From assembly GCA_963969595.1 (NCBI GenBank), contig OZ018409.1, positions 12,476,520 through 12,540,519 on the forward strand: a stretch of DNA of 64,000 nt. Direction: 5' to 3'. Below, in pieces: positions 46,354 to 58,761 of the stretch (within the stretch, counting starts at the first letter, position 1; each line of letters begins with the position of its first letter). Below the pieces are notes generated by a model. The model was not told the origin of the DNA, ran no database searches, and was given only the letters and a program-made list of their open reading frames with translations. The DNA comes from Neckera pumila. Taxonomy: Eukaryota > Streptophyta > Bryopsida > Hypnales > Neckeraceae. A program made the translations under genes and the position numbers.

Positions 46354-49300
46354 ATTGAATATAGCTATAATAGTCTTTTTGTTATAGGTTATTTGTGAGT
46401 TTAGGTTGATTATTTTATAAACCTAGATGCTTTCAATATTTGAAATAGTACATTGAAATGACACATCAAACTAGACAATATTGCACTTGAAGAGTGTTAC
46501 ATTGCATTTGGCTTGTACACCACCAAAAATGACACTTTGAAGAATGGAGGGGGCAATATTATTTTTCATGAATAAAATCATGAGGTCTATGTATACAAGG
46601 ACAATTTTTTTTATAAATGACATATTCATTCTAGCAAGCCTTCTATTGTGATTTGAAACTATAGAGTGAGTTTGGAAATGTTACAAAATTAATTACATTT
46701 TTTATATGAATTACATTTTTGAAAGAAGGTTGTATTTTATCATTCTATAGAAGTCATGTAGCATTCATTTTTGACAATTTCAAAAGAATCAATTCTAGTT
46801 CTACAACATCTATGTTTCTTCAAATTATTAAGTCATTTTGCAAGCATTTGTCATGCATGTCTTCTACCTATATCATAATATAATCTACGAAGTACAATTT
46901 CTATCCAAGTGAACCTATATAACTACTTGTCCACATGAAGATGTCAACCCATCCATGTCCAAAGATTGTCATTTGTTCGCCACCTTTGATTTTTCATACC
47001 AAGCATTTGATGTCCACCAAACATTATGCCCTAGTGATGGCCTCTAAAGAAAAAAAGAAAAAAACAAATTTTTCTTCATCAACTCTATGCCTTCCACTCT
47101 TTAACAAATAAATAAATATCCCCCGGCCCTCCTCAAAAAATGAAAGCCAACTAAGTATTAACAAAATCAAAGCTTTTTTGGAACATCTATGCACTTTAGC
47201 ACACAATTTTGACCCTCAAATAATCTATGATTTATCCTATTTTTTTTAACTCAATTTTAGTGATTGGTAATTATCCAAAATGGTAGACAATCTAGCTAAT
47301 ATTTAAAAAAGACAAAAACAATACAAGTTCCAATACTATAATAATAGTTGTTCTTTGTCTTTTTTCCAATGTTGGTTTAATTCAAGAGCAATCATCTTTT
47401 TGGTGTACTTTATATCCCAACAGTGTTTGTTTTTTACACATTTAGAAAATTATTGCTCTGGCGATTACATTTAAAAAAAAAGTGAATATGGAGACAAAAT
47501 ATTTTCTAAATATATGACAAAGATGGTGATTCAAGTAGTTTTGGAGGAGCCGCTCTGGTTTTTTTTTCTAGGGCTAAGCTTTGGCAATAGTTATAGAAAA
47601 ATAGCAATGATTATAACAAGAAAGACATAACTATTGCCATAATAGATTATTGTGGAAATCTAACAATGATTATGGTGATAGTTAGGAAAAAGATGGAAAT
47701 TAATGGGGTACTTTAAATTTCAGTTTCAATGCTTAAATGGCTAAATAATCCCTTTTGTTAAAGAGTTTTGGTTAAAAAGAAGTCACGGTCATACATTGAT
47801 AAGTGAATTGGCAAAAGAAGTGCATCAATGTAAATGCACTTCCCAAATGCATTTTTGCCCTACATCTTAACATCTATATATTAGCTACAATTTGAAACTA
47901 CAACTTTAAAATAAAAAAATTAACACATTTTGATGATCATGTCAAAAGCGTGAGTAAACTTATTGGTCCAAGACAAGAAAGTTGCAAAATATCAAAGATT
48001 AGAGTTTCTTTTACAAAGAGAAGACAATGAAAAATAGTGACTTTAGACAAGACAAGTGGGAATGCATGCTTAGAACACATCCAAAAACAACACATTAAGA
48101 AATGAAGCAATAACACAAATCATGCCAAAATCCACTTCCAAAAACTTCACCTTGCAAGAAAATGTAGAAATTCATAATCTACTTAATTGAAAATGACTTC
48201 AACTATAGCAACTTCTAAGCTCATCAAACCAATAGAAATAATAAAAAATAAAGGGACATATTGCTAAGCCTACCACTGAAGTCACTCAAGCTAGTAATGC
48301 AAAGTGAGAGGATTACATACAACAAAGCTACCACCCACATTGCACATAGCACAACACATTAAGAAATGAAGCCGTTTCAAGATCTTTTTTCTCCTATCCA
48401 TTCAGCCGGTGGCGTCATATGGAAAGTTTTTAGTGTAAAGATGCGTTTCAAGAATATTCCTACAACAGGCTATAAATGATCTTCAAGGTTGTTCTTCAAT
48501 TTGGACTTCAGGAATTTTTAAAGCTAAGAAGGTGTAAGAAGGTCCCAATTCAACACTTGGAATTTAGATTTTCTTTCTTTGCAATTCTACATTTTATTGT
48601 CGTATTTATTAGGTTAAAATACCAAAAAAGAGTGTTAAAGTCTAATAGGTTATGTACATACCAACTGAGTGGTATTCTGTCTATAAAAGCCCGGAGCACT
48701 TAAAGTACTCCAAAATCATGCTTACAGATAGGTTAGACACCCATAAGTCGTGAAAAGTCTAAATTAATTGAATACCTTGTAAATGCCTTATAAATACTTT
48801 TTCAAACTATGATTAGCGCCCAATCTATGTGTACATGTGGTAGTTGCTGGCTAAATTAGGAACAAATTTCTTTTAGTCTTAGGTGTACTTGTGAGGTACA
48901 CAAATCCAAATTGTCAGTCATCCTAGAACGCAGGTAGACTAAAAATTTCTAGCCCTATATAAAGGTGAAAAATACAAGCACCACAATGAGAGGAACATTT
49001 GAAGACACTTAGAGGTATTTTGAAAATAAAACCATACTAGGAGTCCAAAGGTGCAGTTGGTTTGTCAAAATTACTTTCTAATCAAAAGATTCTCAAACTG
49101 TCTAATTTTGGAGAAGATAATGAATTCATTAGAGGTAGAATGAGACTTGGAGAAGGCCGTGCCTTTTGTGCTCAAGGAAATGTTGCTCAAAGAAAATTTA
49201 TAGATCTCTATAGATAAAAGAAGACCATCCTATGTAGCTGATCATTGGCCATGTAGATTGAATATGTGGACATCTCCAATTCTCCACCATCGCCTTCAAA

Positions 49301-50029
49301 GAACGGATGTTGTTTAAGTATTCAATCGACTATAGGTTCACTTGAGTCCCCAGAAGGTTTTGGGGGCTTAGGGAATTTTTTGAGTTATCACATTGGCTCA
49401 CATCTCAAAATTAGGGAAATTTAGACAATTTAGATGAATTGTAAATTAAAAATTATTTGCTAAACAAATTTAATCATAATCATAAGCTAATGAATTTTCT
49501 AATAGGTAGGAATGGAAATTTTATGACAATAGTGTGAATTTAGAAAATGCAATTATGTAAAAATGATGAAGAAATTTTAGGAAAAAGCTAGGATTTTTAA
49601 ATAAAAAAGACATTAAGTAAGAATTGAAAATTTAATGAAATTAGGCAAATGGTTAAATATAGAGAAATTAGAAATTAAAGACTATATAAAAAAGTGCATT
49701 TGAAATGAATTCCAAATCAAAAACACAAATACAAAAAAATACAAAACTAATTAATAGAATTAGAACAATATTGTAAAAGGCATTCTAAAATAGAGAAAAA
49801 TACAATAAAATAGTGAGCTTTACCATAAATTAGAGAGTTTCACAGTAAAGTAGCGCATTTTATAATAAATTAGTGTGGTTTCTTGCAAATTAGCACATTT
49901 TTTTTGTAATTTTTGGTAGGGATGAAGTTTTAATGGATGGATCATTAGACTAACAGTGTTCAATGCAAAATATAAGGTTTCAAACTTCTATCTTCTTTCT
50001 TCTCTTCTCTCTTTCCTTTCTTCTTCTTT
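46354..50029. other. Long stretch without a supported gene
   Basis: AATAAA at about 46571 could be the polyadenylation signal for the kinase gene. Beyond it I see only short frames without motifs and no clear terminal repeats. ACACATTAAGAAATGAAGC occurs twice (48090 and 48354), a short dispersed repeat. Confidence 0.4.
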
Positions 50030-50068
50030 GTGTGTGTGTTTATGTATGTATATATATATATATATATA
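50030..50068. repeat. (TG)n(TA)n microsatellite
   Basis: TGTGTGTGTG followed by TATGTATGTA and an uninterrupted TA run, ending directly at the CACTA-type terminus at 50069. Confidence 0.9.
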
Positions 50069-50200
50069 CACTACAAGAGAAAGGGGTGTTTTAAGTGAGT
50101 TTTTAAGTATAGTCCTAGACACATGATTTTAAGCAATGACCTTTAAGGAGATTTTTGGCAAAATTTTACTTAAAACACATGTTTCTACAATTTGATGGAA
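50069..50200 (+). mobile_element. Left arm of the CACTA-type MITE (half copy)
   Basis: CACTACAAGAGAAAGGGGTG and the following 100 bp match the left arm of the MITE at 1773-2005. No inverted right arm follows; a diverged left-arm-like terminus, CACTACCACAATATAAGGTG, occurs at 50571 in the same orientation. Confidence 0.6.
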
Positions 50201-50943
50201 TGCTAATTCACATTTCCATATTTTAAATGGGATTTTCATCAAAATTGCCTACTCTTTTTTTTATCAAGCTAGGCTTTGACAAACAAATAGAGTTATTGTT
50301 CAACATAAACAATGTGATATGAAATGTTCAATGTTAATGCATTTATTAACTTGATTTATTTTAATAGGATGGAAAAAAAAAGAACAAAGATGGTAGTTAT
50401 GGCACAAAGAAAAAACTGTCAAACTTCACGTGGGAATAAGGGCTTGGGATTTTAAAGAGATGGATGCATTTGCATAGTTTGATAGATGATAAAATTATCA
50501 AACGATCAAAATTAGCCCACCATTTTTGCATGAGTGTCAAACAATTTATAAAATGTTGTGTTGTGTACACACTACCACAATATAAGGTGTTTTAAGTAAG
50601 GTTTTTGTTATGTTATTCAAAAATGAAATTTGAATTTTTTTTGGAAATACCAACTATATAAAACTGAAGGACTTAAAGATTTTACTAGAGTGTGAAAAAA
50701 TTTCAGCCCATTTGACTACCCGGATCGAAAGATTGTAACGTTTAAAGTGAAGAAAAGAAACTTTTTTTCATTCCTACAAAATAGAGTTAGCAGGATTTGG
50801 GTCTCTTGGAGTAAAATTTGTGCTCTACACAAAAATTAGGATATAAACCATCTGTAAATATTTGATGTTAGATGAAAAAAAATTTGAAGCAAATATAGAA
50901 TTTAGCTTACTCTAAATCACTCTATACTGCAAGGATATTATCC

Positions 50944-51650
50944 TTTTAAAGACCAAGCTGCATTTTTTGCCCGATTTTTTGGCATCACAACAATTTTGGG
51001 CAGCTCACTATAAGAAAAGTTTTTCTTTTTTCTCTTTGAAATTTTCACACAACACAGGGATGAGTGTTTTTTAAGGCCCAACAATTTTCATAACTTTTGA
51101 CTACATGATTAGAAAATTATTGCATGATGTGTAGATTTTTCCTTAACAGGGCAATCCATGCAGATTAGAAAATCACCTTTTTGAGAAATAAAAGTTTGAA
51201 ATTGATATTCTAGATTTATATATACATGAAAAAGCTTTGATTCATTCCATTTTGATCAATGAGATGAAGTCGGGAGGAGTTTTAGTTTGCATGCAGGTAT
51301 AGGTTCTCTATTCTTAAATATACTTTGAAGTCATTTAGTTAGTACTCAATTTTCAATATTTTTGGAAAAAAATAACCATAGAATAGAGATTATTTATTCC
51401 AACATTATAACCATGGGGATTGGCATTTTTCAATTCCGTAACTAAATTCTTAACAATTTACAATTTTAAATCACTTTCTACTTCATTCTCCTTACTATTT
51501 TTTCCTATATATTGTACAATTCCAAATGATTCGAAAATTTTCAAGTATATAGCCAACTTGACTTGAAGTAGTAATCCAGAGAGGAACCAGCATTTTGGAC
51601 ATGTTTTCATACATTTGTGACCTTGAAACAATAGTTTGAAACAATTGGAA
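50944..51650 (+). mobile_element. P1-type element, diverged and truncated
   Basis: The start TTAT-CCTTTTAAAGACCAAGCTGC and interior (GCATTTTTTGCCC, TTTTGGGCAGCTCA, later GTACAATTCCAAATGATTCG) follow P1. The right terminus is missing. Confidence 0.6.
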
Positions 51651-51730
51651 CCTATATTTTGAATGCATAGCGCATAGTAGTGAGGCAGAGGTACCATGAG
51701 GCCTCACTATGTGTTCAAAACAATTTTAAA

Positions 51731-51790
51731 TTAGAAAAAAAAAATAATAAAAAATAAAAAAAAATAAAAAAAATATATATATATATAAAA
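51731..51790. repeat. A-rich low-complexity tract ending in (AT)n
   Basis: Poly-A with interspersed T, then ATATATATAT. It may be the tail of a retroposed sequence, but no body is recognised. Confidence 0.6.
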
Positions 51791-52403
51791 ATTCACCCCC
51801 AAATACAAAATAATTTTTTTTTCATATTCCTCCCCCCTTCCCCCTTATAATTTTGAGAAACCACTTTAATTGACAATCAATATGGGACAATTCATCTCGT
51901 ATCCAATACCCATATTTAGTATTGTACCCATATCTATATCCGCATCCATATCTGATGTTCACTATGTATTTGCATACAATATTGTATTTGTATCCAGGAT
52001 TTATTTTGTATCCATATCTATATTCATATTTGGACGACTCAGATTAAATCTCACAAGATCAACAGTTTGTGATTTTTTGAGAAATCAACAGTAATTTCAA
52101 AGGTAAGCATTAAAAAAAATTTAGAATTTGTGAAAAACATGTTTTTGTACAAATACCAAATTTAAGAAAAAAATTGTGAAAAAAAAATTCAAAATTTTTG
52201 ACTTCATAGATTGTAAGGTATCCTATATGAAGGCCAAATTTAGACATAAATTAAGTATTTTTTGGAATGTTTGAATGTTTGGAATACAAGTGAAGTATTT
52301 AACATGTTGGAGAATTTTTTCATCCATATTGTCTATATTTTTGAATATTTTTGAAAACCCACATCATGCTTTAAGCCCCTAATCTGCCGGGACCTACTCT
52401 AAG

Positions 52404-52508
52404 ATCAAAAGGTAAAAAGAGGGGGAGGGGGAGGGGAAAAGGAAAAAGGAGCGGGAAGAAGAAAAAAGAAGAAAAAATGAAAAAAATGAAAAAAAGATGA
52501 AAAAAAAT
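52404..52508 (+). repeat. Purine-rich tract with G runs
   Basis: About 100 bp almost only A and G, with GAGGGGGAGGGGGAGGGG at 52419-52436. Such tracts can form triplex or, with one more G run, quadruplex structures. Confidence 0.8.
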
Positions 52509-52784
52509 ACGGCTTTTAAACCAATTAAAAACAAAACTTTAACATCAATACCTTAAAAAAGAGAGTTTGACCTCTTGATTCATTATCAATCAAGAGTGTA
52601 GAGGCTCAGTTTGCATCCTTTATTTACTATGTATGCAAAGTAAAAGTTGAATAAAAGTAAAAATACAATGATAACATTTGTTCTAGTTTGTTTTGTATGT
52701 AACGGTGAGATATTTCCGGATGTGCGCTCATTGGTCATTTTCTTTGTACCATTGGAGAGCTTGACTCGACAAGGGTTGTATGAA

Positions 52785-53714
52785 CCCCTTAAATTCTTTG
52801 ACTATGTTTTCTCCCAAAATGCTCTAAAACTGTCATTTTGAGCACAAGTACCAAATTTAAAAAAAAAAAAAAATTTTGGACGCATGTAACCATAGGATCT
52901 TGTAATACGCTGGTTTGAAAAGCTATAGAGAAAAAAAATTCAGAATTTTCCATTGTGCGGATTGGAAGATATTAGCATTTGAATTGGCAGAAATCCTTTT
53001 CTAGCCTTGCAAAAAATAGGGCAACTGCACTTCATAAGGTCACATTGGAACAAACAAAAGTTGGAAATGGTGGTGCTTAATTGGATTCATTCCTCAAGAC
53101 AAATTGGCTATATACTTGAAAAACTTTCACTTCATTTGAAATTGTACAACATATTAAAAAAAATAGTAAGTAGAAAGAAGTAGAAAATGATTCAAAATAC
53201 AAAATTATTAAGAATTTAGTTATGGAATTGAAAAATGGCAATTCCAATGGTTGCAATGTTGTAATAAATAATCTACATCACATGATTATTTTTTTCAAAA
53301 AGTATTGAAAATTGAATAATATAAAGGACTTCAAAGTTTATTTTGGAGTAGACAATCCATAACTGCCCGCAAACAAAAACTCATCATTTTCAACTCATTG
53401 ATTGAAATGGAATAATTCAAAGCTTTCTACATAATTATATATAAATCTAAAAAAACAATTTTAAATTTTTGTTTATGAAAAAAGCGGTTTCTTTTTATCT
53501 ATCCGGATTGCTCATTTAATAAAAAAATTAACATAATTATTAGCTATAACCTTTGACTCATATTTCTAAATGTCATAAATTTTTGTTCATATGAAAGGTA
53601 TTCCTCATCTACAACTTCTATAAAAGTTTGTGCCTAAAACATGTAAATTTCTAGTCACATGTACCTGCCCAAAATTGCTATGTTGCCAAAATTAGTAGGT
53701 TGTTCTTTTAAAGG
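52785..53714 (-). mobile_element. TTAA-flanked short element, type P1, inverted (full length)
   Basis: TGAA at 52781-52784 (one base from TTAA) is followed by CCCCTTAAATTCTTTGACTA, the inverted P1 right end; the other end is TGTTCTTTTAAAGG with TTAA at 53715-53718. At 930 bp it is the uninserted reference for the P1 copy split at 22333/33593. Confidence 0.78.
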
Positions 53715-53718
53715 TTAA

Positions 53719-54761
53719 AATTGTATCATTGCTTTTGGATGTATAATGGATTTGTGAGCAATTTTTAAGACCATATATTGAATTAAATTATGGAAAGTGG
53801 AGTAGAGGAGTTTTTGATGTCATTTTTGGCATTGCCAAAAAGCTCTCAATGAATCAAAATGCACCAAAGTTTTTTGCACTTTTGATTCTTAACTTGTTTT
53901 GTTTTATGAAAGTTATAGATTTTCAATTGAGTTTTAAATTTAATTATGGATAAAATATTCTATAAATTTTAAATTTTAAAAATGCATAGATAAATCACGG
54001 AAACACTTGGATAAGTGCACAACGCCACACGAGTTGTTTATAAGTCGTTCGCTGTTTCTGCAATACTGTACGAACATGACATTGGGATAAAATTAATATT
54101 CTCTAAGTAGTTAAATAAATCTTTAACATCATTTAAGAACACAAAAACTAAATATTCAAAATAATATTCAATGTATTGTATATATTTCAATTTAATGGTA
54201 AATGTTCTCATTATTTTATGATTATTACTATTATTTATTAGAATATTTGCAAATGAAAATAAAATATTAAATCATTTAGTATTATTAAAGAAAAAAAATT
54301 AGTAATGATATATTGATTGTAAATTCTATATAGTAAACGGAATTATCTAAAATGAAGTCAAAATAAATGAAAGCATATAGTGAAGTGAAGGCAATATAAA
54401 TGATTGCAAAGCAACGTTGTCATTTTATTTGTACAAAAGAAAATATGTGTTCAAATAGGAACATACATAAATGAAAAGCAATGCTTTGTAAAAAGCATCA
54501 ACACGACAATTAAATTCTCAAAATTATCATAGTTTTACATGTATGAAATCTATATATTAAATGAAATGCATATAAATTCTAACATGAATGCATATAAAAT
54601 CTACTACATTTTCTATTTTTCTCTTTTCTCTTCATCATTCTTTTTTGTTTCAATTGAAAATAATCTTTGATAAGGATATTAGAATTTCTAAGGCAACTAA
54701 TTTTCTATTTGACAATAATATTTTCATCGTATTGCAAACATCGTATACACAAGTTTTGATG
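53719..54761. other. No supported gene
   Basis: Very AT-rich; no frames with motifs. Confidence 0.4.
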
Positions 54762-54765
54762 TTAA

Positions 54766-55787
54766 TCCTTTAATGCCAAACACCATTTTTTGGCAACATA
54801 GCGATTTTGAGCAGCTCACTACGAGCGGAAGTTCTATTGGATTTTTTTGAAATTTTTGCACAACATGTGCCCAAGGAGTAGCTTTAAGGCTTAACAAATT
54901 TCATAACTTTTGACTACATGGTTAAAAAATTATTGTATAGTATGTCATTTTCATTGCTCATCGAGTAGCTCAAAAAATTCTTTAAAAATCACTATTTTCA
55001 TAAATAAAAATTTGAAATAATTTTTCTAGGATTATATATACGTGGAAATCATTCCATTTTGATTAATGAGATGAAAGTTATGAGGAGATTTAGTTTGCGG
55101 GCAATTATAAAATCTCTACTCTACAATAAATTTTGAAGTCCTTTATTTAACTCAATTTTCAATTATTTTTGAAAAAAAGAAAATTATAGGATGTAGATTG
55201 AATATTACAATAGTTACTCCCTCTGTCTCAAAATAAAACAAGTTTTATTTTGAGACAGAGGAAGTACAACCATAGGGTTGGCATTTTAAATTCCATAATT
55301 TTAAATAATATTCTTAATAATTTAGTATTTTGAATCATTTTCTACTTTTTTCTACATACTTTTTTTTCCCATATGTTGTGCAATTCCAAATGATCTGAAT
55401 TTTTCCAAGCATGTGGCCAACTTGCCTTGAAGAATGAAATCAAAGAAGCACCACCATTTTGGGCTTTTTTTCATACAAATGTGACCTTGTGAAGTTCAGC
55501 TGCTTGTTTTTTTCTTTTTTCTTTTTTAACAAATGAAGAAACCATTGGCTGCTTGTTTTTTCCAATTAAAATAAAAATGATTTCTGTCACTTCAAACGCT
55601 AATATCTTGCAATCTACATGGCGGAAATTTTTGGATTTTCTTTTCACATCTTCTCAAACCAGCTTACTACAAGATCCTATGATTACATGTGTCCAAAAAT
55701 GTTTTTTTTCAAAAACTTGGTAATTGTACTAGAAATGGCAGTTTTGGAGCGGTTTTGGTGAAAACATAGTCAAATTTCATTTAGGGA
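54766..55787 (+). mobile_element. TTAA-flanked P1-type element with a Stowaway insertion
   Basis: TTAA at 54762-54765 is followed by TCCTTTAATGCC; the right end is TTTCATTTAGGGA with TTAA at 55788-55791. It is longer than other P1 copies because of the 48-bp insertion at 55217 and a local tandem duplication of GCTGCTTGTTTTTT around 55500-55560. Confidence 0.75.
55217..55264. mobile_element. Minimal Stowaway MITE (48 bp)
   Basis: CTCCCTCTGTCTCAAAATAA on the left and its inverted copy on the right form a nearly perfect hairpin with almost no loop. CTCCCTC(C/T)GT is the Stowaway (Tc1/mariner) terminus. TA flanks both sides (55215-55216, 55265-55266), and the uninserted P1 relatives (for example 13341-13380) read ATTACAACCATTG across the site. 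Confidence 0.88.
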
Positions 55788-55791
55788 TTAA

Positions 55792-57037
55792 GTTGCTGTA
55801 CATTATTCAGGTAGTCATATCCATACAATTACATACCTTAGAAGTGGGGTGGGGGCATGTGGAATCCTGCTTGGAGTTGCTAGATTCAGCCAAGATTTTG
55901 CCATTTGTGCTGGAAGACTGAAATCTTTTTACATTGTCTTGGGCTTCCATGACAGAAATATATAATGTATTGTGCATCTGATATATTCCTTAGTTGCTTG
56001 ACCTGATTTGAGTTTTGGATTCGAGGATAGTTTAACGAGGGTCAGTTGATTTTGAGCTTATTTTTTATTTGTCCTGCAGGAGACAAGGGTTCCCAAATTT
56101 CTTGCAGTGTGCTAAACTGGTGCAATGACACAGGTCAAGATGCAGCAGAGCATGTCCTGAAATTTGAGGCTGATGTGGTTGCATTAAAGTGACTGACAAC
56201 AGCAAGGATTGGCAACAGCGAGGAAGTAAATCATATATCACACTATTCATCACTTTAAAGGTATTGTCCTACTTTGTCCTATCTAAGAGTGAGACCCCAC
56301 GGCCCTTAATCCTTTATGATAGGTTTTCCAAAGCAAGAAAACTCTAGAAAGTCTCAAACATAAAAAAATTTGGATGTCAAAATGCCAAAACACTAACACC
56401 AATAGTTCCAACTATTTGATACCCTATGTGTTTGAGTAAGAAACTATTTTGGCACTCAAGTGCCACATCAAACCTTCACATACAGTAATAGGACTTGAAG
56501 TTAGAAAAAAATGTTTTTTCCCGAAATTGCCCCAACATAGCTAATAACATTTGATTCCTCTTAGAATGTGACTTGAAGACTAAATTTTTTTGGGGGGGAC
56601 AATTGTATGCATTATTTTATTAGTATACATGCCAAATTTCAAAAGTTGATGAGCTTTTTTGCAAAAGATTTTCAAATTGCCCGAGTTGCTCAAAAAGTTT
56701 AGGGCAACATAACTTTTAATCCGGGCACTTGATTGGGAAAAAAATTATTTTTCCACGGAGTAGGTATATGTGTAGACATTCTGTACAAATTTCATGAACA
56801 TCCTACCAAAAATGACTTTGTAGGAACCTACCTGAGATTTCTTGCGGACGTTGATTTCTTGCCTTCAAATTGTTGAAAGTTCATCCACAAGTGAGCTTTT
56901 TGGACCGACTCTGAGTAGTTAGGAGTAACACTTAATTCTCGTAATCCTATCTAGCTCGTTACGACAATTTGATCCGCTGAAAGCCTAGGGCAGATTTCTG
57001 GAGTGAAATGTCCTCGAATTCATAAGCGGGTGTCCAG
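55792..57037. other. No supported gene; region upstream of the SEC1 exons
   Basis: A block at 56490-56870 resembles text at 14060-14240 and 39530-39665, so part of this is a dispersed repeat. It may have replaced the 5' exons of the SEC1-like gene. Confidence 0.4.
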
Positions 57038-58024
57038 GATTTCTAAAGGAGATGCTTCACTCTGTTGAGACTGCTAAACAATCTACTGAGTGGAAGGTGC
57101 GAATCTCGTCTAACATTTTGAATCCTAGTTTATCCTGCGCATAATTTCCACCATGAAATTATATGAGGATTAGCTTCGACCGGAAGATATTTTTTCGTAT
57201 TCATATTGTTTCAGGTTGCTGACATTGACAAAACCAAGTCATAGCCGCAGGTGATGGTGATGGTGATGGACGAAATCAATTTACCGTGAAAGTGATGTCG
57301 TCTTCTTGCAAAATGACAGAGATTACTGACGAGGGCATCCCCTGTAAGTTTGTACCTGAAAAAATATTCTGTGTTCTTACTTAGTGGGTCGCGTTTACTC
57401 GTCTTCACCAGAATCGTCTAGATTAATCATCAATATTGTGCAATTAGATTATCTATTAGTGATCCTTCGACTTGCTTTTACTCATGTTTGCAGAGTTCAT
57501 CATCAAGTCTCATCTTCTGAAACAAGTAGCATTAAATTGCAACCGCTGACTATATCATTGAATATGGATGTCGATCTGAAATATGGATCACGGAAGCCTT
57601 ATGATCTCTTTCATTATTTGTGCTCTCAAGCAGTGGGTAGAGAACTTAGGGAAAAAAAGGCAGCCATTACCAGCTCTTGACGCAGTTTATTTCATTCGTC
57701 GGTCTCAAGACAAGTGTGTCCACAACCCTGTAATGTATTACAATACCAGTTGTTACACTGAGCTTTCTATAGTCAGCGGTTGCAATTGAATGCTACTTGT
57801 TTCAGAAGATAAACCACGATTGAATCGTCCAAGTGAAAAGTCACACGGCTACGGTTGAACTGCGCAGTGCTACTCAATCTGGGCCGAAAATTCTTTCGAA
57901 ATGTCTCTTGTGGTCTGGTGGAGTATGTTGTTTTCCCGATTCTTGACAAGTACAAGTCTCTTGCTGTAGTGTGCAGGCACTCATTGGGAATATGTCCAGA
58001 TGGAAAGTCGCCGCGATACAGAAA
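57038..58024 (+). pseudogene. SEC1/Munc18 family (KEULE-like) gene fragment
   Basis: Four collinear exons with canonical splice sites give the N-terminal part of a Sec1/Munc18 protein, which binds syntaxins and drives membrane fusion (KEULE acts in cytokinesis). Exon 57038-57096 reads FLKEMLHSVETAKQSTEWK. Exon 57251-57343 reads VMDEINL, then after a one-base shift TVKVMSSSCKMTEITDEGIP. Exon about 57631-57713 reads KKRQPLPALDAVYFIRRSQD, the most telling stretch. Exon 57977-58024 reads ALIGNMS then, after a one-base shift, GKSPRYRK. Family members have about 600-670 residues; only about 85 are here. No start exon and no later exons were recognised, and at least two single-base shifts are present, so I call it a decayed partial copy. 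Confidence 0.75.
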
Positions 58025-58761
58025 GTGAGTGAGTTCTTCGCGGAACGTGTTCATAATTATTAGTAGAATGTTGCAGGGCAGTTTACAACCTCTACTTCAA
58101 TCTTGGAACATCTGCTCCTACTGATATTACTTCACTGTCGAATTCTATCAGAGATTTCCGAAACTCACATACACATGTTTTTAGGATGTGAAGGTAAAAA
58201 CACAATGTGGAAAAACAAGGGATGACTTCAAGGATAGTTCTATTGTCCAAAAGTTCTTAAAACAATAAAAAACTTATTGAAGACGCTCTTGTTGAAAGGC
58301 AATCTGGAGACTTGTGAAGTTGGGATCAAAGAAATGGAGAAGAAAGTCGCAAACCATGCCTTGGTTCATGATTGAGAATGAAAACCAGAGTCGTCATGCA
58401 TTCCACAAATTGATGATCACAGGTTCGAAAGAGTCTGTACTGATCAATTCGATTCCAAAGCACTTCAGTGGGTGATCACCTTGCGCATATAAAGTTCGAA
58501 AGTAGTAGACAATTAAATGGTAAAGCAATGCTACAGCTATTCTGACGGAAACAAAAGAGTTCTATGTACATTCAACTCTGCTATGTCATGCCCAATCGTC
58601 CTTCAGTCAACTTTTGATCATCGAGCACGATTAGGGGTTGTTGTCAACCTCACACCTGTGAATCAATGTATCAAAGAGAATTCATGGCCATAACCAGATC
58701 TGCAACTTGTCGTTGTTTCAAGGGTTCTCCACTACAGGCAACAAAAGCACTACTGTACATT
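58025..58761. other. Downstream of the SEC1 fragment, nothing recognised
   Basis: A possible acceptor at 58073 (TTGCAG) is followed by AVYNLYFNLGTSAPTD, which does not match the next SEC1 segment well. 3' UTR of the minus-strand gene may extend into this stretch. Confidence 0.35.

Noticed and set aside
57384..57680. 98-codon frame near the SEC1 exons
   Set aside because: It crosses an intron and a SEC1 exon in the wrong frame; the SEC1 frame explains the exon better.
58381..58450. Possible C/D-box snoRNA (TGATGAT ... CTGA with inverted flanks) and TTCGAAA loop suggesting a tRNA
   Set aside because: The C-D distance is too short for a snoRNA and no cloverleaf can be drawn.
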